Positions 1-9,243 are shown, numbered from the stretch's first letter. The stretch: 64,000 bases of DNA from Methylobacterium sp. J-067 (GCF_022829465.1 NZ_JAKSXZ010000146.1:372001-436000); one strand, 5' to 3'. Numbers and translations: made by a program. The notes: a model not told the origin generated them from the letters alone.

Positions 1-122
1 CCCTCAGCGTAAGGCCGTGCTACCGAAACCTTTCACCAGCGTTTGCAGCGGGCTGACGACATCCTCGGCCACGGCGAACGGCTGTCGAGCTTGCCGCGCG
101 ACATGCAGAAAAGTGCCGGCCG
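1..122. other. window edge, no recognisable gene
   Basis: No supported gene was found between the window start and the glutathione S-transferase stop codon. The minus strand stays open here, but that frame continues a shadow of the GST gene and has no start codon with a ribosome binding site. Confidence 0.5.
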
Positions 123-779
123 TCAGAACTCCATGTCGAGTTCTTCGATCTCCTCCGGCTCCTGGGCGGCCGCCTCGGCCCACTCGATCATGAGCGGCCA
201 GTGCAGGATCGTGTCGCGGTAGGCGGCGGCGCCCGGCGGCAGCGCCACGTCGTAGGTGCGGAAGCGGGTGCAGACGGGGGCGAACATCGCGTCCGCGAGG
301 GAGGGCGTCTTCCCGAACAGATACGGGCCCTCGTAGCGGTCGAGGCAATCGTCGAAGATCGTGACGATGCGCTCGATGTCGGCCTTGGCGCCGTTGAACA
401 CCCGGAAGCCGGGGTGGAACGCCTTCAGGTTCATCGGCAGGGCGGAGCGCAGGTTCACGAAGCCCCCGTGCATCTCGCCCGCGATGGAGAAGCAATGCGC
501 CCGCTCGGCCCGACCCTCCGGCAGCAGGCCGGCCCTCGGGAAGGTCTCGTGCAGGTAGGCGGTGATGGCGAGGGTGTCCCACACGACGATGTCGCCGTGG
601 CGCAGCCGGGGCACGAGGAAGGAGGGCGAAAGGTGCAGCAGCTCCGCCCGGCTGGTCGTGTCCTCGCCGGACAGGAGTTCGGTGGAGAAATCGAGCCCCG
701 CCATCCGGCAGATCAGCCAGCCCCGCAGGGACCAGGAGGAATAGTTGCGGCTGGAGATGGTCAGCGTCGCAGCGGTCAT
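123..779 (-). CDS. glutathione S-transferase family protein
   Basis: This 218-aa cytosolic protein has the two-domain GST layout. The N-terminal thioredoxin-like part (about residues 1-80) contains the stretch SSRNYSSWSLRGW, where the glutathione-activating Ser of bacterial GSTs is expected, and a later P-x-L segment before the helical domain. The C-terminal all-helical domain includes the SLADAMFAPVCTRF stretch typical of GST helix 6 (the N-capping box and hydrophobic staple region). The ATG at 779 starts directly at the conserved beta strand. The specific substrate cannot be inferred. It is on the same strand as the ccm operon, 90 nt beyond ccmH, so a shared transcript is possible but not shown. 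Confidence 0.85.
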   Translation of the reverse strand: MTAATLTISSRNYSSWSLRGWLICRMAGLDFSTELLSGEDTTSRAELLHLSPSFLVPRLRHGDIVVWDTLAITAYLHETFPRAGLLPEGRAERAHCFSIAGEMHGGFVNLRSALPMNLKAFHPGFRVFNGAKADIERIVTIFDDCLDRYEGPYLFGKTPSLADAMFAPVCTRFRTYDVALPPGAAAYRDTILHWPLMIEWAEAAAQEPEEIEELDMEF

Positions 780-869
780 CGTCCCCTCCCGGCTTCGTAT
801 GATCCGCTGCCAGATCCAAGACTCGTGCCGAACGGTCCGGAGGGGCGAATCAGGCCGATGGGAACGAGC

Positions 870-1331
870 CTACTCCCGTCGCAGCAGCGCGGCGACCTCC
901 GCCTCCTCGGCGGCCGAGAGGTGCCGTACGGGGGCGGTAGGGCGGCGGCGCGCGAGGCGCCACAGGCCGAACAGGCCGAGCACCACGGCGAGCGCGGGCG
1001 TCAGCCACAGGATCAGGGTGTGAAGGGCGAAGACCGGGCGCAGCAGGACGAACTCGCCGTAGCGGGCGACGATGTAGTCCCGCACCGCCTCGTTGCTGTC
1101 GCCCTTCGCCAAGCGGTCGCGCACCAGCAGGCGGAGGTCCTTGGCGAGCGGCGCGTCGGAATCGTCGATGGACTGGTTCTGGCAGACGAGGCAGCGCAGC
1201 CCCTCGGAGATCTCCCGCGCCCGGTGTTCCAGGGCGGGGTCCTTCATCACCTCGCCCGGCTGCACGGCAAGCGCCGGCAGCGGGGCGAGGAGGAGCGCGG
1301 CGGCGAGCGCGCAGCGGGCCGTCACGCTCAT
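870..1331 (-). CDS. ccmH: cytochrome c maturation protein CcmH (CycL)
   Basis: This 153-aa protein begins with a signal peptide (residues 1-22, ending ALA). The periplasmic domain carries the redox motif LRCLVCQNQS at about residues 45-54. A single C-terminal membrane helix (about 104-123) anchors it. In system I cytochrome c biogenesis, CcmH/CcmL keeps apocytochrome CXXCH thiols reduced for haem attachment. Its ATG overlaps the ccmF stop by 4 nt (ATGA), which indicates translational coupling. It is the last gene of ccmI-ccmE-ccmF-ccmH. The length matches the short CcmH/CycL form, with the TPR part supplied separately by CcmI. Confidence 0.95.
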   Translation of the reverse strand: MSVTARCALAAALLLAPLPALAVQPGEVMKDPALEHRAREISEGLRCLVCQNQSIDDSDAPLAKDLRLLVRDRLAKGDSNEAVRDYIVARYGEFVLLRPVFALHTLILWLTPALAVVLGLFGLWRLARRRPTAPVRHLSAAEEAEVAALLRRE

Positions 1332-3331
1332 TCCGCAGGCACCGCGCTGGCGGGAAGGGCACGGCCCTTCGCCTTGGCGGGGGCGCCGACGCGCATCCGC
1401 CGGTCGGTGAGCGAGAGGCCGCCGCCCAACGCCATCACCACGGCGCCGAGCCAGATCAGCAGCACCAGCGGCTTGTAGTAGAGCCGCAGGCCGATGGCGC
1501 CGTCCTTCCCGACCTCGCCGAGGCTCGCGTAGACTTGGCTGGCGCCGATGGTGAGCAGGCCGGACTCGGTCACGGTCATCTGCCGGCTCGGGTAGAAGCG
1601 GCGGCCGGTCTCGACCTTGCCGATCTCGTTGCCCTCGCGGTTGCGGATGGTGAGGAAGGCGCCCGCCTCCTCGTAGTTCGGGCCCTTGCGCGGAGCGACC
1701 GAGTCGAGCGTCGCCACGTAGGGGCCGACCGTGAGCGTGCCTCCGGGATTGAGGCTTGCCAGCCCCTCGCTCGCCCAGCCCTGGGCGGCGATGCCGATCA
1801 CCACCACGCCGACGCCCGCATGGGCGAAGGCTGTGCCCCAGGCCGAGCGCGGCAGGCCGATGGCCCGGCGGGCGATCTCCCCGGCCGCGCGGGTGCGCCG
1901 CGCGCCGTAGCCGCGGGCGCGGCCGACGATCTCCAGCACGGAGCCGATGATCAGGTAGGCGCCGAGCCCGATGCCGACCGGCGCCATCCAGGGCCCACCC
2001 GAATGGAAGGCCAGCACCGCGAGACCGGCGGCGAGCGCCAGGGCGAGGGCGAAGAACAGGCGCTGCGTCGCGGCGTGCAGGTCCCCGCGCTTCCAGGCCA
2101 GGGCCTGACCGAACGGCACGATGAGCAGCAGCGGGATCGCCAGGGGCACGAAGGTGGAATTGAAGAAGGGCGGGCCGACGGTGATCTTGTCGCCGGTCAG
2201 CATCTCCAGAAGCAGCGGGTAGAGGGTGCCCACGAACACCGTCGCGCAGGCCGCGACGAGGAACAGGTTGTTGAGGACGAGCGACCCCTCGCGGGAGATC
2301 GGCGCGAACAACCCTCCCTGCCGCAGCAGCGGCGCCCGCCACGCGAACAGCGCGAGCGACCCGCCGATGAACAGGACGAGGATGGCGAGGATGAACACGC
2401 CGCGCGTCGGATCGGTGGCGAAGGAATGCACCGAGGTCAGCACGCCCGAGCGGACGATGAAGGTGCCCACCAGCGAGAGCGAGAAGGTGAGGATGGCAAG
2501 CAGCACCGTCCAGACCTTCAGGGCATCGCGCTTCTCCATCACCACGGTGGAATGGAGCAGCGCCGTGCCCGCGATCCACGGCATCAGGGAGGCGTTCTCC
2601 ACCGGATCCCAGAACCACCAGCCGCCCCAGCCGAGCTCGTAATAGGCCCAGTAGGAGCCCATCGCGATGCCAAGCGTCAGGAAGCACCACGCGGAGAGGG
2701 TCCAGGGCCGCACGGCCCGCGCCCAGACGGCGTCGATCCGGCCCTCGATCAGCGCGGCGGCGGCGAAGGCGAAGGAGATCGAGAACCCGACATAGCCAAG
2801 GTAGAGGAGCGGCGGGTGGATCGCGAGGCCGGGATCCTGCAGCAGCGGGTTCAGGTCGCGGCCCTCGAGCGGCGCCGGCACCACGCGGGTGAACGGGTTC
2901 GAGGTCGTGATGATGAACAATAGGAAGACGAAGCTGATCAGCCCCTGCACGCCCAGCGTGTTCGCCCTGAGCTTCGGCGGCACCGAATTGCGCGCGGCGG
3001 CGACGCAGGCGCCGAACAGGGTGAGGATGAGCACCCAGAGGAGCATCGAGCCCTCGTGGTTCCCCCACACGCCGGAGATCTTGTAGATCAGCGGCTTCTG
3101 CGTGTGCGAGTTCTCGACCACGTTCTGGACCGAGAAGTCCGACGTGACATGCGCCCAGGTGAGGGCCGCGAAGGCGAAGAGCACGCAGGCGAAGGCGCCG
3201 AGCGCCGCCTGGAAGGTGGCCTGCCGCAGGGTCGGGTCGCCCGAGCGCGCCGCCCAGACCGGCATCGCCGTCTGGACGAGGGACAGGGCGAGCGCCAGGG
3301 CGAGGGCGAAATGTCCGGTCTCGACGATCAC
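1328..3331 (-). CDS. ccmF: haem lyase subunit CcmF
   Basis: This roughly 667-aa polytopic membrane protein is the cytochrome c-type haem lyase core. It contains the tryptophan-rich WWD-type segment (WGGWWFWDPVENAS) that handles haem, and many membrane helices. The start is placed at GTG 3331, seven nt after the ccmE stop and preceded by a GAGG ribosome binding site, because the protein then begins directly with the family N-terminus (VIVETGHFALALAL). The open frame continues upstream, but that part is a shadow of ccmE. The length agrees with the 640-670 aa usual for the family. Confidence 0.95.
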   Translation of the reverse strand: MIVETGHFALALALALSLVQTAMPVWAARSGDPTLRQATFQAALGAFACVLFAFAALTWAHVTSDFSVQNVVENSHTQKPLIYKISGVWGNHEGSMLLWVLILTLFGACVAAARNSVPPKLRANTLGVQGLISFVFLLFIITTSNPFTRVVPAPLEGRDLNPLLQDPGLAIHPPLLYLGYVGFSISFAFAAAALIEGRIDAVWARAVRPWTLSAWCFLTLGIAMGSYWAYYELGWGGWWFWDPVENASLMPWIAGTALLHSTVVMEKRDALKVWTVLLAILTFSLSLVGTFIVRSGVLTSVHSFATDPTRGVFILAILVLFIGGSLALFAWRAPLLRQGGLFAPISREGSLVLNNLFLVAACATVFVGTLYPLLLEMLTGDKITVGPPFFNSTFVPLAIPLLLIVPFGQALAWKRGDLHAATQRLFFALALALAAGLAVLAFHSGGPWMAPVGIGLGAYLIIGSVLEIVGRARGYGARRTRAAGEIARRAIGLPRSAWGTAFAHAGVGVVVIGIAAQGWASEGLASLNPGGTLTVGPYVATLDSVAPRKGPNYEEAGAFLTIRNREGNEIGKVETGRRFYPSRQMTVTESGLLTIGASQVYASLGEVGKDGAIGLRLYYKPLVLLIWLGAVVMALGGGLSLTDRRMRVGAPAKAKGRALPASAVPAE

Positions 3332-3338
3332 GTGAGCC

Positions 3339-3842
3339 TCACCGTTCGCTGCGCGGCCCGAGCGTGCCGCCGGCCGAGGCCGAGGCGGCGGGCGCCTGAC
3401 CCTGCGGCCCACCCTCTTGCCACCGGCCCTGCTTCTTGAGGGCGTCGGCGACTTCGCGGGGCATGTAGGATTCGTCGTGCTTGGCGAGCACGGTATCGGC
3501 ACGGAAGCGGTTGCCCGGCTCCAACACACCCTCGGCCACCACGCCCTGCCCCTCGCGGAACAGGTCCGGCAGGAGGCCCTTGTACTGCACGGCGATGGTG
3601 GCACCGTGGTCGGTGACCGCGAAGTCGATGGTCTGGTCCGGCCCGCGCTTCAGCGAGCCGTCCTGCACCAGGCCGCCGAGCCGCAGCCGCGTGCCGGAGG
3701 GGATCGCCTGCGCCTCGATCTCCGAGGGCGACTTGAAGAAGACGATGGAGCCGCTCATCGCGAACAGGATCAGCCCCACGGCCAGCGCGAGCACGCTGCC
3801 GCAGGCGGCGATCAGGATCAGGCGGCGCTTCTTGCGCGTCAC
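3339..3842 (-). CDS. ccmE: periplasmic haem chaperone CcmE
   Basis: This 167-aa protein carries covalently bound haem from CcmC to the CcmF/H lyase. A cytoplasmic Lys/Arg-rich start and one membrane helix (about residues 6-28) are followed by a beta-barrel OB-fold domain. The haem-attachment segment LAKHDESYMP (around residues 120-130) contains the conserved His, with the nearby Tyr as expected. The start is placed at GTG 3842, giving VTRKKRRLIL with a GGGGGAA ribosome binding site. An in-frame upstream start would add 20 non-conserved residues. The proline/alanine-rich tail is typical of alphaproteobacterial CcmE. Confidence 0.95.
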   Translation of the reverse strand: MTRKKRRLILIAACGSVLALAVGLILFAMSGSIVFFKSPSEIEAQAIPSGTRLRLGGLVQDGSLKRGPDQTIDFAVTDHGATIAVQYKGLLPDLFREGQGVVAEGVLEPGNRFRADTVLAKHDESYMPREVADALKKQGRWQEGGPQGQAPAASASAGGTLGPRSER

Positions 3843-3923
3843 GACGGACCGTTCCCCCTTTTTGTGACCTAGGGGTGTCGGACGCGGCGGCCGCCCGGTC
3901 AAGGGCGGAAGGCCGTCCGGCCC

Positions 3924-5414
3924 TCAGGGGCGACCTTTGGCGACAGGGGTCGCGAGGTCGAGGTCGCGGGCGAGGCCGTCGATCCGGGCCACCGCCTCCG
4001 GGTTCGCGGCGAGCGCCATGCGGGCGCGGTCGAGAGCCTTCACCGCCTGATCGCGCTCGCCCAGCACGCTGTAGGAGCGCACGAGCCGCATCCACTCGTC
4101 GGGGCTGCCGCCCTTGGCCGCGAGGCGCCGGTCCAGGGCCTCGACCATGCCGCGCACCGCCGCGTCCCGCTCGGCCGGGGGCATCGCCCGCACCGCCGCC
4201 ATGGCGGCTTCGGTGTCGGCCTTGGCCGTGGGGTTGGGGGTGGGGACGGTGGGAGGCTGGCTCTGCGGATTGGCCTGGGCCTGCGCGAGGCCGAGTTCGC
4301 CGGCCGCCGCCTCGACATGGGCGAGGCCCTGCGGATCGGAGGCCAGCGCCGTGCGAGCGCGGGCCAGGGCCGCCATCGCCTGATCGCGCTCGCCCAGCAC
4401 GGTGCGCGAGCGGATGAGCCGCACCCACTCGTCCGGCGTGCCGGTGCCCGCCTTCAGCCGCGCGTCGAGCCCATCGACCATGCCGCGGATGGCGGCCTGC
4501 TGCTCGGCGGGGATCGTCGGCGGGCCCTCGGGCACGACGGGGGGCGGGGCGGGCTCGCCCTTCAGCCGGGCGAGCGTCGAGCGGACGACGCCGAGCCAGG
4601 GGGCGTCGGGGGCGCTCAGGCCTTCGAGGGTGGTGAGCTGGCGGATCGCCTCGCCGGTGTCGCCGGCCTGCTCGGCGGCGCGAGCGACGTAGAAGCGGGC
4701 CTTGGCGGCCTTCGGATCCTTGGCGAGCGACCGCTCGAACAGGCCCTTGGCCTCGGGGGAGACGGTGCCGTCGCCCGCCGCCGTCAGGGCCTCGCCCCAA
4801 TCGGCCAGGATCTCGGGCGGGTCGCCCTTCAGCCGGGCGAGCTGCCCGAAGGCGCGGGCCGCGTCGTCGAAGCGGCCGGTGCGCATGTAGACCGGGGCGA
4901 GGACCTGCCAGCCGCGCGCGTCGTCGGGATCGCGGGACAGCCGCGCCTCGATCTGGCCGACGGCCTTGGCGAGTTCGTCGGTGCCGCCGCGCGCCGCAGT
5001 CCGGTCGGCCTCGGTCTGCGCGGGCAGTTCCGGGGAGCCGTAGAGCCCGTAGGCGATGAGCGCGACCAGCGGGATGGTCGAGAGGGCGAAGGCGGAGGCC
5101 GCCCGGCGGCGGCGCAGGCGCGGCTCGGCCAGAGTCGGCGCGTCCTCGCCCTTGCTGTCGGCCTCGCGGCTCGCGCGCAGCAGGCGGCGGGCGGCCTCGG
5201 CGCGGGCGGCCTCGGCCTCCTCCGGCGCCATGAGGCCGCGCTCCACGTCGCGCGAAATCTCGGCGAGCTGGTCCTCGTAGAAGGCCGTCTCGGTGGCCAC
5301 AAGCGAGTCCGGCTCCTCGCCGCGCGGGTCCGTCACGCGTCGCGACATCGGCCAGAGCAGGCTGAGCACGGCCAGGGCTGTCATGCCCGCCAGGATGAAC
5401 CAGATCGCCGTCAT
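3924..5414 (-). CDS. ccmI: cytochrome c biogenesis protein CcmI (CycH)
   Basis: This 496-aa apocytochrome c chaperone presents the substrate to the CcmFH lyase. Two membrane helices (about residues 4-22 and 108-128) flank a cytoplasmic helical loop with the usual FYEDQLAEISRDVERGLM segment. The periplasmic part holds TPR repeats (about residues 150-270) and two further similar TPR-like units (about 300-370 and 410-480, both containing a G-x-PDEWVRLIRS-like or G-SPDEWMRLVRS segment). It is first in the ccmI-E-F-H operon. The other system I genes (ccmABCDG) are not in this window. Confidence 0.93.
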   Translation of the reverse strand: MTAIWFILAGMTALAVLSLLWPMSRRVTDPRGEEPDSLVATETAFYEDQLAEISRDVERGLMAPEEAEAARAEAARRLLRASREADSKGEDAPTLAEPRLRRRRAASAFALSTIPLVALIAYGLYGSPELPAQTEADRTAARGGTDELAKAVGQIEARLSRDPDDARGWQVLAPVYMRTGRFDDAARAFGQLARLKGDPPEILADWGEALTAAGDGTVSPEAKGLFERSLAKDPKAAKARFYVARAAEQAGDTGEAIRQLTTLEGLSAPDAPWLGVVRSTLARLKGEPAPPPVVPEGPPTIPAEQQAAIRGMVDGLDARLKAGTGTPDEWVRLIRSRTVLGERDQAMAALARARTALASDPQGLAHVEAAAGELGLAQAQANPQSQPPTVPTPNPTAKADTEAAMAAVRAMPPAERDAAVRGMVEALDRRLAAKGGSPDEWMRLVRSYSVLGERDQAVKALDRARMALAANPEAVARIDGLARDLDLATPVAKGRP

Positions 5415-5546
5415 CAGATCCCGCGTGCGGACCGGACGGGTCCGGTCTTCATATGGAGGCGGCTCCGACCCGACGTCATGCCTCGGACGGGCGGCACGGT
5501 GTCACTCAACTCGTGCCCGGTAGCAACCCTTACCTTGGCCGCACGC

Positions 5547-6995
5547 TCAATGGGCCGCCACCCCGGCCGGCGCGTCGCCCGGCACTTCGAGCACGGCGCG
5601 CAAGCCGCCGAGCGTCGCCTCCTCCAGCCCGAACCGGCCGCGATAGAGCGCGGCGAGGTCGGCCACGATGGAGAGGCCGAGCCCCGAGCCCGGCTTCGAT
5701 TCGTCGAGGCGCCGCCCGCGCCCGAGCACCGCCTGCCGGGCCTCCGGCGGCAGTCCCGGGCCGTCGTCCTCGATGGCGACGACCAGGAGGGGATAGCCGT
5801 CCCGGGCGGTCACCTCGGCCCGGATCGCCACCCGGCCGTGCGCCCACTTGGAGGCGTTGTCGACGAGGTTTCCGACCATCTCCTCGAAGTCCTGGCGCTC
5901 GCCCCGGAAGCGCACGCCCGGCGGCACGTGGACCTCGTAGGCGATGTCCTTGTCGCGGTAGATCTTGCCGAAGGTGCGCACGAGGCCCGCCAGCGCCGGC
6001 TCGATCTCCGTGGAGGTGCCCAGCGTGCCCGCGAGCGCCGCCGCCCGCGCCCGGTCGAGGTGATAGTTCACCTGATCGCGCATCACCGCCGCCTGCTCGC
6101 GGATCTTCAGGGCGAGGTCCTCCGGCGCGTCGGACGAGCCGACCTCGTTGACGATGATCGAGAGCGGCGTCTTCAAAGCGTGGGCGAGGTTGCCGACCTG
6201 GGTGCGGGCGCGCTCCAGGATCTCGCGGTTGGTCTCGATGAGCAGGTTCACCTCGCCGGTCAGCGGCGCGATGTCGCGGGGATAAGTCCCGGTGATGCGG
6301 TCGGCCTCGCCTTGGCGGACGGCGCCGAGCGCCGCGCGCATCTTCTTCAAGGGCGCGAGGCCGAAGCGGATCTGCAGCAGCGTGGTCAAGGCCAGCGACG
6401 CCCCGAGGAGCGCGAAGGTCATGTAGAGGCTGTTGCGGAAGCGATCGACGTCATTGACGATCTCGTCCGCCGGCCCGGCCACGCGCACGGTGTAGCGGCC
6501 CTCCTCGCCGAGATCGACGTCGCGCTCCATGATGCGCAGGAGCCGTCCGTCCTGGCCCTTGCCGTAGCCCTGGCGGATCTGCCCGACGCCGACCTTGCCG
6601 TCCGCGTCGGTGGCCGGCGGCAGGGGCACGCCGACGAGGGAGCGCGAGGTGCGGACGTCGCGCGGCTTCGCATCGGGCTTGCCGACCTGCCAGTACCAGC
6701 CCGACAGGGGCAGGTCGAAGCGCGGATCGCCCAGGGAGAAGGTGCGGCTCTCGGGATCGTTGGGGGTGACGAGGTCGGTGGCGAGGTTGTTCGTGAAGAC
6801 GAGGAGCCGGCTGTCGAAGGCGCGCTCGGTGTTCTCGCGGTAGAGGGTCGTGAGGATCCAGGCCGCGATCAGCAGGATCGCCGAACTCGACAGGAACGCC
6901 GAGACGGCGAGGCGCACGGCGATGGAGCGCCGCCGCAGGGCGAAAAGGTCGAGAACGCGGCGCATCGGGGAATCGTCGGGCTCGGCTTCGCTCAC
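5547..6995 (-). CDS. sensor histidine kinase, FeuQ/PhoQ-like
   Basis: This 482-aa inner-membrane kinase has TM1 at about residues 27-50, a periplasmic sensor region of about 140 residues, TM2 at about 189-210, and a HAMP segment. Its HisKA box is NLAHALKTPLS with His272. The HATPase domain shows an N-box (NLVDNASKW), a G1 box (EDDGPGLP) and a G2 box (GSGLGLSI). It lies 58 nt downstream of its response regulator. The pair resembles rhizobial FeuPQ and PhoPQ-type envelope or osmotic systems, but the signal sensed here is an inference from architecture. All catalytic residues are intact. Confidence 0.9.
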   Translation of the reverse strand: MSEAEPDDSPMRRVLDLFALRRRSIAVRLAVSAFLSSSAILLIAAWILTTLYRENTERAFDSRLLVFTNNLATDLVTPNDPESRTFSLGDPRFDLPLSGWYWQVGKPDAKPRDVRTSRSLVGVPLPPATDADGKVGVGQIRQGYGKGQDGRLLRIMERDVDLGEEGRYTVRVAGPADEIVNDVDRFRNSLYMTFALLGASLALTTLLQIRFGLAPLKKMRAALGAVRQGEADRITGTYPRDIAPLTGEVNLLIETNREILERARTQVGNLAHALKTPLSIIVNEVGSSDAPEDLALKIREQAAVMRDQVNYHLDRARAAALAGTLGTSTEIEPALAGLVRTFGKIYRDKDIAYEVHVPPGVRFRGERQDFEEMVGNLVDNASKWAHGRVAIRAEVTARDGYPLLVVAIEDDGPGLPPEARQAVLGRGRRLDESKPGSGLGLSIVADLAALYRGRFGLEEATLGGLRAVLEVPGDAPAGVAAH

Positions 6996-7053
6996 GACGG
7001 AGCGGCGGCGGCGTAGGCCACCTCGTCCCGCATCCGCAACCGCCCCTCGCCCC

Positions 7054-7731
7054 TCACACCCGCGCCGCCGGCTGGTTCGGGTCCACGAGATAGCCGAGGC
7101 CGCGCACGGTCTGGATGAGATCCACCGCCAGCTTCTTGCGCAGGCGGCCGACGAAGACCTCGATCGTGTTCGAGTCGCGGTCGAAATCCTGGTCGTACAG
7201 GTGTTCGGTCAGTTCGGCGCGAGAGACGACCCGGCCGGTGTGGTGCATCAGGTAGGAGAGCAGCCGGTATTCGTGGCTCGTCAGCTTCACCTGGGCGCCG
7301 TCCACGAAGACCTTGCCGGAGCGGGTGTCGAGGGTCACGGGCCCGCAGGTGATCTGGCTGGAGGCGTGGCCGGCGGCCCGGCGCAGCAGGGCGCGGACCC
7401 GAGCCATCAGCTCCTCCATGTGGAAGGGCTTGGTCACGTAGTCGTCGGCGCCGGCATCGAAGCCGTCGACCTTGTCCGACCAGCGGTCGCGGGCGGTGAG
7501 GATGATGACCGGCGTCTTCACCCCGGCCCGGCGCCACTTCTGCAGCACGCTCACGCCGTCCGCCTTGGGCAGGCCCATGTCGAGGATGATGGCGTCATAG
7601 GGCTCGCTCTCGCCGAGATAGCCCCCCTCCTCGCCGTCATACGCCTTGTCGGCGACGTAGCCCGCCTCCTCCAGCGCGGCCACGACCTGCCGGTTGATGT
7701 CCTTGTCATCCTCGACGACGAGCAGTCGCAC
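7054..7731 (-). CDS. OmpR/PhoB-family response regulator, FeuP-like
   Basis: This 225-aa two-domain regulator has a receiver domain (residues 1-115) with the acidic pair ED at 7-8, phospho-acceptor Asp51 (LDMGLP), Thr in ILTARD and Lys in YVTKPF. It is followed by a winged-helix DNA-binding domain (about 125-220) with the SNTIEVFVGRLRKKL recognition segment and the GLGYLVDP wing. It is transcribed together with the downstream sensor kinase and follows the PepSY gene by 42 nt, so the three may form one operon. The target genes are not evident from the window. Confidence 0.93.
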   Translation of the reverse strand: MRLLVVEDDKDINRQVVAALEEAGYVADKAYDGEEGGYLGESEPYDAIILDMGLPKADGVSVLQKWRRAGVKTPVIILTARDRWSDKVDGFDAGADDYVTKPFHMEELMARVRALLRRAAGHASSQITCGPVTLDTRSGKVFVDGAQVKLTSHEYRLLSYLMHHTGRVVSRAELTEHLYDQDFDRDSNTIEVFVGRLRKKLAVDLIQTVRGLGYLVDPNQPAARV

Positions 7732-7773
7732 GTCACATCTCCCTTGGGGTCCCCTGGGGCGGGCGGGACCCCG

Positions 7774-8145
7774 TCAGTATTGACCCGCGACCTTGCCAGT
7801 GCGCGCATCCACAATGACGTGCACGAAATGTCCGTCCCGGCGCAAGGCCGTCAGCATGTACACGAGCCCGTCCTCGACCTTGCAGAGGCTGGCCCGCTGG
7901 ATCTCGGCCCGCGGGATCACCGTGCGCGCGGCGCGGATGGCGGCGATGGGCTCGATCACCCGGCGCTCGCCCACCTCCTCGCGCATGTCGGCGGGGGAGA
8001 GGCAGGTCTCGACCCGGGGGGACGGCGAGAGGGCGGCCTGGGCGGTCTGCGTCGCCGGGGCGTCCTCGGCCATGGAGCCAATCCCGCCCGCGACGAAGGC
8101 CACGACGGTCAGGCAGATGGCAGCAAGGGCGATGGCGTGGCGCAT
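7774..8145 (-). CDS. PepSY domain exported protein
   Basis: This 123-aa protein has a signal peptide or anchor (residues 1-26) and a C-terminal PepSY-like domain with the characteristic ending YMLTALRRDGHFVHVIVDARTGKV. PepSY domains are periplasmic and are thought to modulate proteases or sensors. The position directly upstream of a PhoPQ/FeuPQ-like two-component system suggests an accessory or modulatory role, which is inference. ATG 8145 (MRHAIALAA) is preferred over a start 33 codons upstream because it begins with the export signal. Confidence 0.75.
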   Translation of the reverse strand: MRHAIALAAICLTVVAFVAGGIGSMAEDAPATQTAQAALSPSPRVETCLSPADMREEVGERRVIEPIAAIRAARTVIPRAEIQRASLCKVEDGLVYMLTALRRDGHFVHVIVDARTGKVAGQY

Positions 8146-8209
8146 TGGGCCGAGCTTTGTGCCCCAGGCACTGAATGCCCCCTGAATACCGGAGTTCGCC
8201 CGGCGGGTC

Positions 8210-8419
8210 TCAGTTCTCGGCGGGGAAGGGGCAAAGCTTCTCATATGTTGATCGTCGGTTGCAGACCATGACGGCCGAGCCCGCCCCCGGTTCCATCACC
8301 GGTTGGGGACGGAGCCCCGCGCCGAACAGCGCCCCGAGATGCAGGCTCACCCCCAGGGCGAGCGGCGCCGCGACGGCGAGCCAGAGGCGGGTGAGGATGC
8401 GGTCGGCGTTGTGCGGCAT
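8210..8419 (-). CDS. small membrane protein at the end of the GTA cluster
   Basis: This 69-aa hypothetical protein has one hydrophobic helix (about residues 10-33, WLAVAAPLALGVSLHLGALF) and a short polar tail. Its ATG overlaps the stop codon of the preceding 93-aa gene (TGATG), implying translational coupling. Position and size would fit a holin/spanin-type lysis accessory, but there is no recognisable family signature. Confidence 0.5.
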   Translation of the reverse strand: MPHNADRILTRLWLAVAAPLALGVSLHLGALFGAGLRPQPVMEPGAGSAVMVCNRRSTYEKLCPFPAEN

Positions 8420-8700
8420 CAGTGCCCTCCCGTGACGAGGCGCCAGAGCAGCCGCAGCGCCGGCAGCCGCTCGGCGATCCAGGCCGCCTGATCCGAGAAC
8501 CAGTGGGCCACCGCCGCCGCCCCGAGGAAGGCGGCGACGACGGCGTGTTTCAGGCGGCACAGGAACGCGCGTAGGGCCCGCCGCGCGATGCGCTCGTCCA
8601 CGATCTCGTCGAGGAGGGCGAGCCGCTGCGCGCTCTGGCGGGCGATCCAGGCCTGCCAGGGGGGCGGGGCGTCGGGGATATCGGGGGGACGGGCCGTCAT
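8419..8700 (-). CDS. small membrane protein, possible holin-like
   Basis: This 93-aa protein has an amphipathic N-terminal half (PPPWQAWIARQSAQ, LDEIVDERIARRALRAFL), one predicted membrane helix (about residues 52-75, VVAAFLGAAAVAHWF) and a charged end. ATG 8700 is chosen for its strong GGAGGAGG ribosome binding site rather than an in-frame start 6 codons earlier. It lies between a 165-aa exported protein and a 69-aa membrane protein downstream of the lysozyme gene. A holin role is inferred from context only. Confidence 0.6.
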   Translation of the reverse strand: MTARPPDIPDAPPPWQAWIARQSAQRLALLDEIVDERIARRALRAFLCRLKHAVVAAFLGAAAVAHWFSDQAAWIAERLPALRLLWRLVTGGH

Positions 8701-8745
8701 CGCACCTCCTCCGGCCACGCGGCCGTCCCCCCCCTGCCCCGACCC

Positions 8746-9243
8746 TCAGCCCCGGCGGGGCGGATCGGCCTTCAGGAGGCGCAGGGCCGGTTCGAGGACC
8801 GTCTCGGCGCTGCCCTGCGCGTCGAGGGGCAGCGCGCGGAAGATCCGCGCCGCCACGCCCTCCGCCCCGCCCGCGCCGCGCACGACGCGGGCGGGCGCGG
8901 TCGCGAGGACGTGCCGTGTGCCCTCGGCCACCACCGCCGGGGCCACGCTCACGGCGACGCTGCGCCCGCGCATGGCGCCGGACACGGCGTTCTGGCCGTA
9001 ATCGACGCCTGCGCGGATCGCCGCCTCGACCCGCTCGCGGGTGAGGATCGAGCTGGCCCAGGGGGCGGTGCGGGCGATGCCGGCCGTCACCGCTGCCGCC
9101 GCGACGGGGACGAGGGCCGAGGAGGAGGCGGACAGGGCCGCCGAGAGCCAGTCACCCCAGGGAAGGGCGGCGGTCTCCGGCGAGGCCGCGACGGCGGGGC
9201 CGGCGGCGGAGAGCAGGGCGAGGACGAGCGGGACGCGGGTCAT
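8746..9243 (-). CDS. hypothetical exported protein in GTA lysis region
   Basis: This 165-aa protein has a clear signal peptide (residues 1-20, ending AVAA) and two hydrophobic stretches (about 35-60 and 95-110). The start at 9243 is well supported by an AGGAGGTCC ribosome binding site. The gene begins inside the lysozyme reading frame, with a 92-nt overlap. No known family was recognised. Its location between the lysozyme gene and two small membrane proteins suggests participation in the particle release or lysis module, which is an inference. Confidence 0.65.
   Translation of the reverse strand: MTRVPLVLALLSAAGPAVAASPETAALPWGDWLSAALSASSSALVPVAAAAVTAGIARTAPWASSILTRERVEAAIRAGVDYGQNAVSGAMRGRSVAVSVAPAVVAEGTRHVLATAPARVVRGAGGAEGVAARIFRALPLDAQGSAETVLEPALRLLKADPPRRG

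Noticed and set aside
870..3068. Long minus-strand frame of 732 codons ending in CcmH
   Set aside because: Only the last 153 codons encode CcmH. The rest is an out-of-frame reading of ccmF.
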